A DNA stretch of 64,000 nucleotides from Litomosoides sigmodontis (Eukaryota > Nematoda > Chromadorea > Rhabditida > Onchocercidae), in assembly GCA_963070105.1 (NCBI GenBank), contig OY718804.1, positions 10,012,317 through 10,076,316 of the forward strand, read 5' to 3'. Positions 52,093 to 64,000 of the stretch are shown in pieces (position 1 is the stretch's first letter; every line of letters starts with the position of its first letter). A program made the position numbers and the translations under genes. The notes below the pieces were generated by a model. The model saw only the letters and a program-made list of their open reading frames with translations. It was not told the origin of the DNA and made no database searches.

Positions 52093-55000
52093 CTTATGAT
52101 CCGATGAACTTAGTTGAGAATTGTTGATGTAACGTGGTTCGTGCATATCCATGTAGTGTATTTATATTCGTGCATATCTATGTAGTGTATTAACAATAGC
52201 ACGGTTGGGATGTAAGGGACAGAGAATACGAAGCAGACATAAGTTGCTGTCATACATAATCTTATATAAGTATGCCTTATTTATTCAATCTCAAGTACGA
52301 TTTCATTTCAATTATTTAACACGGGTGGGTATTTAGTTTTGAGAATCAGAAAAAAACCATGGTCTATTAGTATGGATAAATCAAGGCAAGTGGTCTGATG
52401 GAGGAATCGAAATACCTTATGTTTTTACTAGCATAAAAAGCAAATGGACCAATTGCTAGAAATGAATCTTCTTTTTATCGAATTTTAACCGTGCGTATAG
52501 CTCAAGTGAATATGTGTGACTTGCTGTGTGATCTCAAAAAATATTGTTCATTCTTTGATTCTTGCCTTTAAATGGTTAACACGTCTTTGTAATGTTTCAT
52601 TACGTCTATTAGTTATTCAAAATTCTATGAATAGTTATTATTTCATAATTCATATAATTATAGTCAAAGCTTTTCCTATGAATTTTAAAATTGAATAATC
52701 TTTGATATACTGTTATAGGCCTCGAACCTTTTTATTTCCATAGAAAGCTGAGGTTGAAAAAAATTACAAATTTATATAATTGTATGATTCCTTACATGCT
52801 TTTTCTGTGTCGTGTAATTTCAGTGTTTTCATTGTAGTGTGGCTGCAGACGGGTACGTTACGTGGTGGTATTTGAAAATATTAATACTACAATACTTCGT
52901 CATCGCAATTATTTTTGTAGTATTCTAACAAGTTAAGGTTTATTCTTGATGATTCAACAGGATTACGTTATCAAAACGTCATTTTTCTGAACTATTTATT
53001 AATCATGATGTCCTACTAATGCGATGAAAATGTCGCCTAGATAATTAATCGATTTACAAGGGTTTAACGAGATCACGACTTGTTGGGTGAACGACACATT
53101 ATATTCCATCTTGGAGGATAGTTTAGTTTACGAATTACCAGCTAGGCATTGGTCTATGTAAAGACTACCTGGTTTAGAAAAAATCCAAACGAATTGAGCT
53201 AGTCGTAGTACTGTCACGATGTGCTTCCGTACTTTGATTTTCCTTTAGTTGGGTAAAAATCCGATTATATACATCGCTTTTGCACTTTTTTTTGCTTATT
53301 TTGAGCTTGAATTTTTTTTACATTGTGCATTATTTAAAAATTTGATTCTTCAAGCCTAAGCAATTGATACTTTTTGGTAAGTTCGCTATGCTAATTTTCA
53401 TGTTGGCTTGCTTGGGTTCATGTGAATATCAGTCCACGTTTTTGTTCTTGAACTGCGCTTTGTAAATTCATAAATGCTGTTACCCAAAAATTCATCAGTT
53501 ACGGATGAGATCAAGTTGAGCCTTTTGTATTCCGAGTTTTCTCTTGCTATCTTCACAGGGAGTCATCTGAGAAGAGAGCTCGCCAAATATAGATTCAGTG
53601 AACATCCAATGAAGAATCATCTATTTGCACTATACATCCCTTAGCTTGTTGATGTGTTCGAACTAGAATTCTGTCACGAAGTGCTTGATCGTACTGAAGA
53701 GCTGAAATGATGTTACCGCCTTGAATTATACTGTCGATTCTTTTTATGAAGCATTCTAGCATTAAATTATTTGTGTTTCACACGCAATTGTGAATGTATC
53801 TTCGTATCTTGTTATAATTTTTATGCAAAAAAAAAATACCTTATTGCTTTTGTACATCTTTCGCCGCTCTATGCCGTTTATCTTTTGAAACTGTAAACGG
53901 TACACGAAAAGCACGAACGATAAAAATCTCCGGATAATTTAATGTATGTCTTCTCTGCCGCTATGTTCTCATAACGGTATAGTTACGTTTTTTGTTTTCA
54001 AATGGTTTCTTGCTATAGACGTTTGCTTAGGTTTTACGTGATAAAAGCATTTTATTACCCATACTAAATCTCTTAATTTGCATTTCAAACGGTTCCTTCT
54101 TTTACTAAAACATTATGACGTACGTCTCCCCTCTTATTTTCCCTTTCATGGCATGATTTGGATGGTAATATTATAAACTGAGTTTACTGATCAGTATTAC
54201 CAACTATTTGGTGCTGATGACGATATCGATATTATGTAAACTGTTCATTCTTACAGTTCTCAGAAGAGAGATTATGGTCAGATGGAATAGGTTTCTCCGG
54301 TATTTTAATTCATGGAGCACTAGTCACTTATAGTGATTAATGCAAAACATGGAGATGAAAGATTTAAGGAAAAAGAAATACACAAGAAATCCATGCAAAT
54401 AGTAGAACTTTAGGTTTGAAAAGCAGAGAAAAGATGACTGGAAGGAGTCAATAATAATACAATTTAAAACTCACTAATGCATTATTACTACTACTAGCAG
54501 GCCTGACATCGCTAGGAAACAATGGACAACCTGGCTTAAGTAATTGCTAATTGCTTTAATTGGACGTATTGTCGAAATATTCGAGCAGAAAAACGGAGTG
54601 GAAGAATGCTTGGGTAGTTTTTGGGTGTAAGAAACTCGAAAAATTGCGAAGGCGAATGAATGTGGCTGATTGCCTCCTTCACTAAATTTACCACAGTTTT
54701 CAGTTTATATATTAATAATTCCGCCAACATTTCCAGTTAAAAACATGACGATGTCATCTATAATTTCTTCTTTAATTTCTGATTGGCGAGGTGTGAGTCA
54801 TCAATGAAGTAGAGGAAATATTATAATTCCAAGGATCGGTGGTGGGAATTATAGATGAGCTTCTAATCTAACTACCAACATGGACACCGATCTTTGGGAT
54901 TATTTTCTAATTTATGATATAAGTGCAATTTGAAAAGAGAGCTAAATCTGTAATTTATATTTCGAATTTCACTTGGCACATTTTTCAAGAGCATCTAAAA

Positions 55001-55924
55001 TGAAGGTTTAAAAGACCTGAATAGGAAGCGCATAGACTGCTTAAATCGAAAGATCAAAAGAATGTACTAGTAAACCGCAGAAGTGCTACGTGTAGAGACA
55101 CGTCGGTTCCTATAGCCTTCACTTAAATTAGCTGGAATACATCACGGAGCAACTACACATTAATAATCGAATAATTGTAAGAATTCTGATAGTGTCAATC
55201 CGCTCGCAAAATCTTCAAGAAGTGTAACTTTTTGTTTACTGTGGTCTAGTCTGGTGAAGAGAGCTCGTGTTGTAAGACGAACGGAAGGGTAAATTAAAGT
55301 ACCAAAGTCGGAGTTTGTGAGACCAACAGGCTAGATGACTGGTTACTGGGAATCCTTGATTTTATGCAAAAAATGCTAGATTATTTACAAACAAGTGTTT
55401 ACGCGCTGTTGTGTGCGAGAAGGACGGCCATCCTACTCAACTCCCTAGCCTTCTCCTCAGCAAACTACACATGGTTACTTGGTAAGGTTAGGGTTAGCAC
55501 CACCTGAAAGTACCAGGATGAACGGCTCGGCCATTTGAGCTTGACGTCGTGTCCTGATTTGTTGCGTAGGTGACTTGATCGGTAACGTTCCACGTCGTTC
55601 ACATATGCTTATGCACCACATTTGATAATTGTACATTCGCTATTGATCATAATTTTTGTCAAATTTCTCGCGAAAAGGAGCATTTGACAAGCATTTTTCT
55701 TCATGAGTTTTAGATGTGATATCAATCATACATTGTACTTACTTTTGACGTAAGCACGGATAATGTATAATTGCTTTGATATGTGAAGATGAGTATATCT
55801 TTATGTCGAAGTGTACGAATTTTCTCGTTCAAATTAAACTATGTAAAAAGATTATGCAGCGAAAAGAACACGGAGATTACGCATGTGTATGGAATCCTGT
55901 TATTAATAATCATTTCTTATAGGT
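51412..55924. other. Intergenic region with a TTTA repeat, no gene seen
   Basis: 4.5 kb between two plus-strand genes. Apart from the TTTA array it is AT-rich with no ORF resembling a known family. The minus ORF at 54536-54730 is unsupported. TTTCTTATAG ends two bases before the FTSJ1 start and is a likely trans-splice acceptor. Confidence 0.45.
51908..52096. repeat. TTTA/TATC tetranucleotide repeat array
   Basis: About 190 bases of TTTA units with some TATC and TTCA variants at the left end. The pure TTTA core runs from about 52001 to 52091. The ORFs read through it (repeating IYLF) are artefacts of the repeat. Confidence 0.96.
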
Positions 55925-57941
55925 ATGGGGAAAACATCTAAAGATAAGCGGGATATATATTATCGGTTAGCGAAAGAAGAAGGTTGGCGAGCTCGAAGTG
56001 CCTTTAAATTAATGCAAATTGATGAAGAATTTAATATATTTGAAGGTATGTATTTCGATCATTCTGTTCTCGAATTATCAACTGTAGTTTCATAATAGTT
56101 GCTGCTATATTGTAGGAGTTGTGGCAGAGATTTACAAAATAAATTTGGTGTCGAATTAAATTTAATGATTTGGAAACTATAAAATTTATGTATGAAAAAA
56201 AACTTTGTAGGTGTTTGTCGAGTTGTTGACCTATGTGCTGCACCTGGTAGCTGGAGTCAAGTTTTATCAAAAAAAGTGTATTTTGCGAAGGATGAAGATA
56301 AACGGAAGGATGTAAGTTCCATGATTTAAGGCACTTTTTTTCTCCATGAACCATAAATTTTAATTTACTAATCAGATACACTTTCTTTTGAAAAACCTTT
56401 TGATTTCGCACATTTTTTTTTAAATTACAGATACGAATAGTTGCCGTTGATTTACAACCGATGTCACCATTGCCTGGTGTAATTCAACTTCAAGGCGATA
56501 TAACAGAGGTTGTTTTTCTTTTTTTTTATGGAATTCGTAGACATTTAGTTTCTTCACAGTTTATAAGTTTGCAGGTTTCTACTGCCGAGAAAATTATCTC
56601 TTACTTCGAAGGATTGAAAGCTGATTTGGTTGTTTGCGATGGAGCTCCCGATGGTAACATTTAGTGTTTGGTGTCCTATTAGTTTGAGATTATTTCTGCT
56701 AATTTCTTTTTCAATTCATTCTGTTCTCTGATTGTTTCAGTGACTGGATTGCACGCACTAGACGAATATATGCAAAGTCAACTTGTCCTAGCAGTAAGTA
56801 TCAGCCTGTAGAACTCAAACTATTATAACTATAGCTATTGCATATTACACCAAATTTTCTCTGAGAATTTTTCTAAAGTTTAATTTGTTTATCAACTTCC
56901 AAACCAAAAAAGTGAATTAATTTGAGATATTCATTTCAGGCATTGAATATTGCAACATTTGTATTAAAAGAAACTGGAACTTTTGTTGCTAAGGTTTGTT
57001 CAGTCACTTAAAGTTTGGAATTATTCGCAGTTATTTTAAAATTCAGTAACGAGATTCTACAAACCGTTAGAAGTAAAAGTTTAAATTTAGGTATTTCGTG
57101 CGCGTGATATCACACTGTTATATGCTCAATTAAAAATTTTCTTCAAAGAGGTCTATTGTGTGAAGCCACGTAGTAGCCGACAAAGTAGTTGTGGTAAGAA
57201 AAATTAATCCTAATTTTGCATTCACTATTTTGCCGATCCAAGAGTAAAACACATTCCACGAGGATTCATTACAAAGCTAAAGGAGAATCCGTTTTATTTC
57301 AGAAGCATTCGTTGTTTGTAAAGAGTTTGGCTTACCGGAGGGGTATACACCAACGATGAAAAATCCAATGTTGTGTCCAGACTACGGTAAGTGTAGTTAA
57401 TTCTTCTAGTTTCCCCAGTCGCTGATGTTTTTTTCAAAGTTTCTGTATTTTATAACTTGTGATTACAATACCATACAATTTGAATAGTAATTTCAGATGA
57501 AGAAATAAACAGTCTTTCGGGTCCCAATCGCCTTCTGGTGCCCTTCCTTGCTTGCGGCGATTTGTCTGGTTGGGATTCTGACCGAACATACGAACTAGAA
57601 TTACCAAGTTTTTCGGGTGAAGCGGAGAGGGAAAGATACGAATATAGACCAGTTGTGCAACCACCTACAGAACCTGCTTACAAAGTAAGGTTTCATTAAC
57701 GTTTTTTATACAAATTCTTAATTCCCCGTATCCCGAAAAATTTTTTGAATTTCAGAAAGCATGTATTTTGAAAAAAACCGGCAAGCTTGCTAAGCCCGAA
57801 GTGGAAGATCTATTCATGAAATTTGATGTCTCAGATCGAAAGGCAGAACCGGACGAAAAGAAATCAGATTCTGCCGGAAATTTAGGAATCGGCGACGAGT
57901 TAGCCGAAGCATTTGCGGAATGCTTTGTTTTTAATGAATGA
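55925..57941 (+). CDS. FTSJ1: tRNA 2'-O-ribose methyltransferase FTSJ1/TRM7
   Basis: SAM-dependent enzyme that 2'-O-methylates anticodon-loop positions 32 and 34 of tRNAs such as tRNA-Phe. Ten exons: 55925-56045, 56211-56311, 56431-56508, 56575-56653, 56741-56793, 56940-56993, 57091-57193, 57303-57386, 57497-57684 and 57756-57941, giving 348 aa (human 329). The start [20 protein letters not shown] is the family N-terminus. The SAM site is [15 protein letters not shown] (about 45-59). The K-D-K-E catalytic tetrad can be placed at K28, D122 (CDGAPD), K162 (TFVAKVF) and E197. Conserved later blocks include [16 protein letters not shown] and [14 protein letters not shown] Lys/Asp-rich tail extends the protein slightly. 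The gene is followed by GatB on the same strand; a poly(A) signal at 58307-58312 lies between them. Confidence 0.96.
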
Positions 57942-58625
57942 TATTAGCTAACTGGTGACGGGAATTGAAATCTAATTGTACTTGAAGATTTTCGGATATT
58001 CCGTATAGGAATTCTCTAATCATTTTTCATGTGAATAGTCATTTTCATTCATCCAAATATCGCATTGCCTATGCCCACTCAAGCAGTTTTATTTCTTATA
58101 AGTACTAAATGAATTCCTTAACTTAAAGACATTAGAAATGTCCTTTAATCTTAAACCGATTGATTTTTCTTCTGTACTTTGTATATAAAATTTCATCTTG
58201 TAAAAAATTCTGGATTCCAAGAACATTCGCATTAATGCCACATACGTTCTTCAGTGACTATTGTTATTTGTTTTTGAGTAGAACATTCCTATCTTGTTGA
58301 TATTTCAATAAACCTTTTTTTCTTTAATTTTTGCGCGTTACAAGTCCTTAACCATCAACTTCCATGGTGGCGCGAGTGTCGCATCTAAACTTAATTGTTG
58401 GAATTACCATCATTCAGAAACATCGGATGATATTTGGATACCTTTTTCTAATCAGTAAATAACATAGAAGGGTATGCAAGAAAAAACTCAGCAAGGAATA
58501 ACAATGTTCCTTATTGAATAATAGACATTCAGTCATTATTGGTTAAATTACGAAACTTTAAGATTGTCGTAGAAATTTTTAGAATGTCTTGATCTGCCAG
58601 AGTTTTTAATGTAATTATAGTGCGG
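57942..58625. other. FTSJ1-GatB intergenic region
   Basis: 684 bp holding the FTSJ1 3' UTR and the GatB leader. A candidate acceptor (ATTATAG) ends five bases before the GatB start codon. Confidence 0.5.
58307..58312 (+). terminator. Poly(A) signal of FTSJ1
   Basis: AATAAA 366 bases after the stop codon, in a T-rich context; GatB starts about 310 bases further on. Confidence 0.5.
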
Positions 58626-61600
58626 ATGAGGCTATGGAATAAATTGTTTTGCATTCCTCCAGAAGCGGTGGTGCGATATCGACCAGTCATTGGTTTAGAA
58701 ATACATGCTCAGATAATTACGAGGTTTCCCAATGGTTTTTTTTTATTTTTATGTTTATGCTGAACGTAGCATTGTTTGTGTTCAATAAATTGTGAATAGT
58801 GTTATCTACTCCCTTTTTGGCTGTGACATTTTGTTTATCACGCTGTCAGAGATCAGGATTACCACATATAAAATATGGACATTATTACGATGACCTTTAT
58901 TTTCTTTTAATTCTTAAATTCCAGATATAGTAGTGCAAAAATTTATTGTTCAAAAGCCATCAGTTAATATGATGAAAGTTTAGGTAGGACAAATGCAGTT
59001 AAATAGCAAGAGCGAGATAGGTCTCGAGCAGAGTTGTTAAGTGGCAGAGAGATGTGATAGTTTAAGTAATTTTTGATAGTTTTTATATTTATGTTCAATG
59101 GAGATTGGCATTCAGATCTCTAAAAACTGTCACTGTAGTTTATGTGGTTTTATAATTTGAAGGACGAAATTATTCTCGCCAGCAGCATTTGATAATTATG
59201 CTCATGCAAATTCATCTGTTGCACTTTTCGACATGGCAATGCCTGGCACTCTTCCGGTTCTCAATAAAACTGCCGTATTGGTTAGTATCTCATTTCATTC
59301 GTGTCTTGTTCGAGAGTTGTTTTCATCATCTGATGATTATATTCTGACCTGCACGAATTATTTAAGATTCTTTAGGGAAGAGAAATAAAAAATACTAAGA
59401 ATACAGCTGGTGATAAGACTAGTCGAGTTATGTACTGAATTGCGTTTGTGTAAATGATGTGAAGGTTTAGTATTTCCAAATCAAATCACTACACTTGTAG
59501 GTAAGAATCCTAAAACATTAGATGACACTAATGATGGTAACATGATGAGTTCACTGCAAGGCGCATAATCGGCGAGTTTTCACCTTTATGGATTATATGT
59601 AAATAATGAAACAGATAGTTAATAAAATGCAAATAGAATAAAAGAATATATTTCATATTTTATTTCAGAAAGGCATAACAACGGGTTTGTTGCTAAATTG
59701 CACGATACCGGAAAGATGTCAGTTTGTCCGAAAACACTACTTCTATGCAGACATGCCAGCTGGCTATCAAATCACTCAACAAAATAATCCTATTGCTCAT
59801 TCTGGTTTCTTTGAATTCTACGTCCATTCTAGTGATGAGGTACATGCTTTTTTTGATGGAATTATTATTTTGCTTGCAGCAAAAATGATATTCGTTATAG
59901 TTATTTGTGCCATACAAAAAGCGCGTAGATATTGTAAGAATTCAATTGGAGCATGACAGTGGCCGTTCAATTCATGATCTTAGTAACAATCGTTCCCTGG
60001 TTGATCTCAACCGAGCAGGTAATAATACTTTTCCGTGGTTCGTTTTTCTTTTCTTTGTGCAAAGGTTAAATTGAAGCTTCCTTTCAGAATTCTCAAAAAT
60101 TATTCTCCAGGAGTTGGATTATTAGAAATAGTGACTTCGCCAAGCATGAATTCCGCATTAGAAGCTTACTGTTTCACTGAACAGCTACGTTTAAGTCTCA
60201 TGGAAAATGATTTATGTGGAGGAGAAATGCAAAGTTAATATTTGTATATCTTATTAGAAGTTTTTCTTTGCCTATCGATTGGTAACCAGAAAATGAGCAA
60301 AAATAGAGAAATGTCTCTTAAAAGGAATAAATCTGTTAAAGATGGTCAATTTCGAGTGGATGTCAATATTTCACTTGCCAAAGATAACACGGATGACATA
60401 GGTGTTCGAACTGAGATCAAAAATTTGAACAGCTTACGTATGGTCCGTACAGCGGTTAACAATGAAATAAATCGACAGTACCAAATCCTAAGAGCTGGAG
60501 GCACAATACTTAATGAAACACGTACTGTTAACCGTGATGGGTCAGTTGTTTACATTCGTTAATATTACTGGGGATAGTTTTCGCTTTTTTCCACTATTCA
60601 TTTTGAAATTGTGAAAGATTTTAATTACTCATTTGAAATTTGAAATATACTGCACTTCAGCTATACAATAGCAATGAGAGAAAAGGAAATTGAAACAGAT
60701 TATCGTTTTATTCCTGAACCTAATCTTCCGCCTGTTCATATTAAACAAGAATGGATAGAGAATTGTCGTTCGTTGCTTTCGAAGCCGCGTTACTTGAAGA
60801 ACATAGAAGAATATGGTATGAAACCGGAAGTTGCAATGCAAATTGCTGTGAGTTGTTATTTACATTTCGCATGAAATAGAGGAGAGTCTTTCTAACATCG
60901 AAAAGATATAGTGAACTATGATTTGGAGGGGGGGGGGGGGGAAGGTGAGTGAAGATAAAGAATTCTGTTCCTTGGTTGTACTTGAATAAAGTTCGAATTT
61001 GAGGCCAAAACATTTTTTAAATACATATTTTTGTTACGAGTGTATTCTGGTGCACATGGCAATTTTTGCCCAGGTCATGTGATATTAAAGAGTAAAATAC
61101 ATTTTCCGGTCAGAGTTCATTTGAATTTCCATTTCATATATGGATTTTTCTTCTAGAATGAAAAAGCCTTGGCGGAATTTGTTGAAATGATTTTAAATGC
61201 ATCTGGTGATGCTACAATGGCACCGATATTGGTCGAGTGGACCTATGTTTTGCAAATAATTTGTCGCAATTGCAGCAAAAAATTCCCTGTCACTGAGTGA
61301 GCTTGCTTGTTTCTAAATGAATTTTTAAATAAGTAATTATCTTATAACTAGATGCTTTTTAAATTTTTGTAGGCTTTTTTGCAGTATGCGGCCAATTTCT
61401 TTTTTTCAGGATGTTTTTCATAAATCATTTTGTGGAAGCAATACATCTTTTTCACACTAAACAAATAACCAGGCTAACAACTTATGATCTATTACGAAGA
61501 TATATAGAAACAAAGTTAGACAAATCTGCAACTGAGGTATTGATTAGCTTTTTAAAAAAATTCTTATCGAAGAAAAGTGAAACGAAAATTTTCATGCGAT

Positions 61601-61853
61601 AGAATTTAACAATGTGTAATATTTTCAGATTATCAATGAGGAAAATTTATGGCGAATACATGACAAAGACGAAATCTTGCATACCGTGGAGAAAATCATA
61701 CGTGAAAATGAAAAACTTGTCTTAAAAATACAAAAAAGTGGAGCTAAAAGACATATTACTAAGCTGCGTACAGCTGTACTTAATGAGTGTAAACGGAGAA
61801 TTGAAGTTGATGAAATAAGTGAAATAATTAGGCAAAAGTTCCAAAATATTTAA
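58626..61853 (+). CDS. GATB: Glutamyl-tRNA(Gln) amidotransferase subunit B, mitochondrial (GatB)
   Basis: Subunit of mitochondrial GatCAB, which converts Glu-tRNA(Gln) to Gln-tRNA(Gln). Ten exons: 58626-58723, 59163-59280, 59669-59839, 59901-60018, 60111-60233, 60342-60540, 60661-60847, 61157-61296, 61410-61536 and 61629-61853, giving 501 aa. The short N-terminus [20 protein letters not shown] could be a minimal mitochondrial signal. Family blocks: [107 protein letters not shown]. The C-terminal tail domain binds tRNA, with basic helices near the end. The acceptor at 59901 (GTTATAG) was chosen because it alone keeps phase and family sequence. It follows FTSJ1 on the same strand. Confidence 0.95.
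60928..60941. repeat. Homopolymer of 14 G
   Basis: Unbroken run of 14 G in a GatB intron. Runs of this length are rare in AT-rich DNA, and the length may be unreliable in short-read or long-read assemblies. Confidence 0.9.
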
Positions 61854-62025
61854 TGAAAGTGCTTAATTTGTATAGTTTGTTTTAGTTTTTGGTGATTTTT
61901 TTTCTGTTAATTTCCGCTTAATTGCTGACCAAAAAAAATCATCATGATATGTAATAATTAAGCATGTTGAAATGCAAAAATTGCTTGAAACATTTCAAGA
62001 TTCTGATTAATCAATATTATAACAA

Positions 62026-62031
62026 AATAAA
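62026..62031 (+). terminator. Poly(A) signal of GatB
   Basis: AATAAA 173 bases after the GatB stop codon. Confidence 0.55.
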
Positions 62032-62183
62032 GCTATTTTGCGTTTAATTTTTCATAGGAAATGTGAAAGATTTCATTTATGGATGATAGAGTGTGAGTGA
62101 AATTCAGGAACAGATGATGCACAAATAAATGGTTGATTAGCATGTACTGCTAGGAGAGTGATATTGGGATGGAGTAACGTGCT

Positions 62184-62185
<2 letters not shown>

Positions 62186-62214
<29 letters not shown>
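62186..62214. repeat. CA/TG microsatellite
   Basis: About 14 CA units in the spacer downstream of GatB. Confidence 0.96.
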
Positions 62215-62797
62215 TCTATGGGAAGTGGTTGAAAAGTGAGACAAGACGGAGATGGGCATGGTTGAAGGACAAGATCGATGTGTTGTCGTTGCTGTGTGCT
62301 TTTTTGCGACACTTGACAATATCCTTCTCAATCCATCCCGCGGAAGAAGTTGCTTCATGTTCTGCTCCTTACTGAAATCATTCCACCGAACCATTCATCT
62401 CCCCCACAACAGCCTTGGCCTAACTCTCCTAGTCTTAGCTTTTGCTTCCTGAAGTAAGCCTTGCTGGAACAGCAATGTGCGTTAGCTAACTCCTAGCATA
62501 TTCGATGCATTCGTGGTGCAACATAAGCTTGCAGCATTTCTTAACTATCCCTTTTCTCGAATCAATCACACAGGCGAATTTCCTTAGCAATTCTTTCTTT
62601 GATTAATAGATGGGAAATATGCATAGCAAGAGGGCGAGAGAGAGTGAGGACTGCATCATTCAGGTTTTCCATTGTTTCAATTATTTATCTTGAAAGAGAT
62701 TCAGAGATCGAAACTGATTGAAATTAGTTTCAAGTTTACTAACTTCAATAGGATGCTAGAAGTGATGCATTTTTTTCAGTGAATTTGTGCTGCCTTA

Positions 62798-64000
62798 ATG
62801 CTCCTACCATGTCTTCTGTGTGATTTGCGTGTGGATCGGGAACGAACGGGTGATGTTGTGGCGTCAGGTTTTCGAACAAATCCCGAACTTCATGAGCATC
62901 TAGTAGAACATCACGCGAAATTCGTGGCTCGTGCCTTACTCGCTCCCAACATCACGAACGAGACCCATTTCTGGCTCCTCACTAATATCACTTATCATAG
63001 TGAAGTTCATTTTTTTAAATGCTTGGTTTTCTTTTCATTATGAGTGATCCAAGCCCTCTGATATTCACGATGTAGCGACATTACGGTCAGAGTTTTGATA
63101 AAAATTCAACTCGTTGTCACAGCTCGAAAGAAAGAGCTATTCCTTTAGTTAATTTCAAAATTAAAATTGTAGTGTAATGGCGAAGTGTGCATTTTCCCAG
63201 TGCCATATAAACGAAGACTTTCTTCATGACACTTTCTTAGAAGGCCGCTTCCTCTTCCAGTCTTCTAGAAGTGGATTTGCAATAGGCTATATTTAATTTC
63301 TTCTTTCTAGGTAGTCCAAGATGCTATTAATGATGATCATGATGATAGTGCTGCTGACGATCTGTCTTACCTCAATTCAAGAAAACGGAAATCCACAGAA
63401 TGCGATGATCTTGAAGAAGTTGATTTGCAGTCAATAGCAAAGCGACCAGCAAGTTTTGTAAGTAATTAAAAAATTTTTTTGTTGAATTTTTTAGAGAAGC
63501 AAAAAGAAGCATGCCGCACACGTTGAAAAGGTATCGCTTCTTTTGTTTTGGGAATAGGCTAACGGAGGAAGTGTGCTATAGGTGACATCTTTAAATAACT
63601 TAGAATAGAAGAATTAAGAATTTAGACATTTGACATTGAACTCTTTGAAATAAAAGCAACTGTGGGCAATTAGCTGAATTAAAATTAGCAATTGCAGAAT
63701 TCAGTATCGTATCCAAATGATTTAAAAGCTGCTCGAAAATCAAACTGTCAGGTTTGTCACGTGGACGTATGCAAAACAGCGCGTCAACGACACGTTTATC
63801 AATTTCATCTTCGAGTTTCCAATCTTTTCCAATGTTCAGATTGTGATTATGTAAATGATAATTCAATTTGGGAAATACGTAAACATTGTACTGTAGTTCA
63901 TCAAGGCAATGCATATCCTATCAGCAATGAAGAAGCTCATAAAAACGAAATACGGGTTACTCATTATCGATTTCCGATTTTTGTTTTTATTTTACCTCAT
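62798..64000 (+). CDS. C2H2 zinc-finger protein (3' partial)
   Basis: Start of a multi-exon gene. Exons seen: 62798-63004, 63311-63457 and 63698-63955 (the last donor, CGG|GTTACT, is tentative; the frame is open to the window end). The start is fixed by an in-frame TGA directly after the upstream acceptor. Residues 5-8 (CLLC) with H34-H39 form a wide first finger, CxxC then HEHLVEHH. After an acidic linker with a basic patch (NSRKRKS), exon 3 encodes two canonical fingers: C135-x2-C138-x11-H150-x4-H155, and C164-x2-C167-x13-H181-x4-H186. This suggests a DNA- or RNA-binding regulator. I do not recognise the orthologue. The donor at 63004 (GAA|GTTCAT) is weak, so exon 1 may end elsewhere. Confidence 0.7.

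Larger units (their letters stand above)
61854..62797. other. Intergenic region with a CA microsatellite
   Basis: 944 bp containing the GatB 3' UTR, a poly(A) signal (62026-62031) and a CA repeat (62186-62214). ORFs on both strands across the repeat (about 62073-62452) show no family resemblance. TTTTTTCAG at 62771-62779 is a good acceptor, with an in-frame TGA directly after it. Confidence 0.5.

Noticed and set aside
51869..52127. Plus-strand ORFs encoding repeated IYLF
   Set aside because: They are read-through of the TTTA microsatellite.
63600..63914. 104-codon minus-strand ORF
   Set aside because: It is antisense to the exon encoding two canonical C2H2 fingers.

Overview
This is an AT-rich, intron-dense stretch of eukaryotic nuclear DNA. 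The protein set points to a nematode, and the long AT-rich introns and spacers would fit a filarial worm. The evidence is V-ATPase c subunits very close to C. elegans VHA-2/VHA-1, orthologues of BRE-3, SQV-3 and MIG-22, short exons with GT(A/G)AGT donors and TTTCAG acceptors, and pyrimidine-AG sites just upstream of several start codons that look like spliced-leader acceptors. The species cannot be named from the window alone. I see no rRNA, tRNA, CRISPR or bacterial operon.

Layout. 1-5224 (-): 20 exons of the spliceosomal GTPase EFTUD2/Snu114, 3' end off the window. 5875-10140 (+): chondroitin polymerising factor. 11341-14208 (+): a short synergin-gamma-like protein. 16264-20167 (-): an unrecognised protein with two copies of a TFxFGSSTPR motif. 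22815-23881 and 25529-26263 (-): two V-ATPase proteolipid c paralogues. 27420-30633 (+): an F-box/leucine-rich protein. 32811-34365 (+): beta-1,4-galactosyltransferase 7 (SQV-3). 35672-39875 (+): APC8/CDC23. 40064-42097 (-): splicing factor YJU2. 47665-51411 (+): BRE-3/Egghead mannosyltransferase. 55925-57941 (+): FTSJ1/TRM7 tRNA methyltransferase. 58626-61853 (+): mitochondrial GatB. 62798-64000 (+): start of a C2H2 zinc-finger gene. Intergenic spaces are 0.2-5.6 kb and hold simple repeats but no gene I can support.

Exon models were built by hand from reading frame, splice signals and remembered family alignments. In every complete model the exon lengths sum to a multiple of three, and predicted lengths agree with the family where I know it (ChPF 780 aa, SQV-3 282 aa, VHA-2 161 aa, BRE-3 464 aa).

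Themes. Three genes make glycans: the GAG linker enzyme SQV-3, the chondroitin cofactor ChPF, and the glycolipid enzyme BRE-3. Two are spliceosomal (EFTUD2, YJU2). Two support translation (FTSJ1, GatB). Two make proton-pump rotor subunits. The most unusual observations are a copied exon fragment that forms a 5' splice site in EFTUD2, the TFxFGSSTPR protein, a perfect 19-bp hairpin in a V-ATPase intron, and two probable GC-AG introns.
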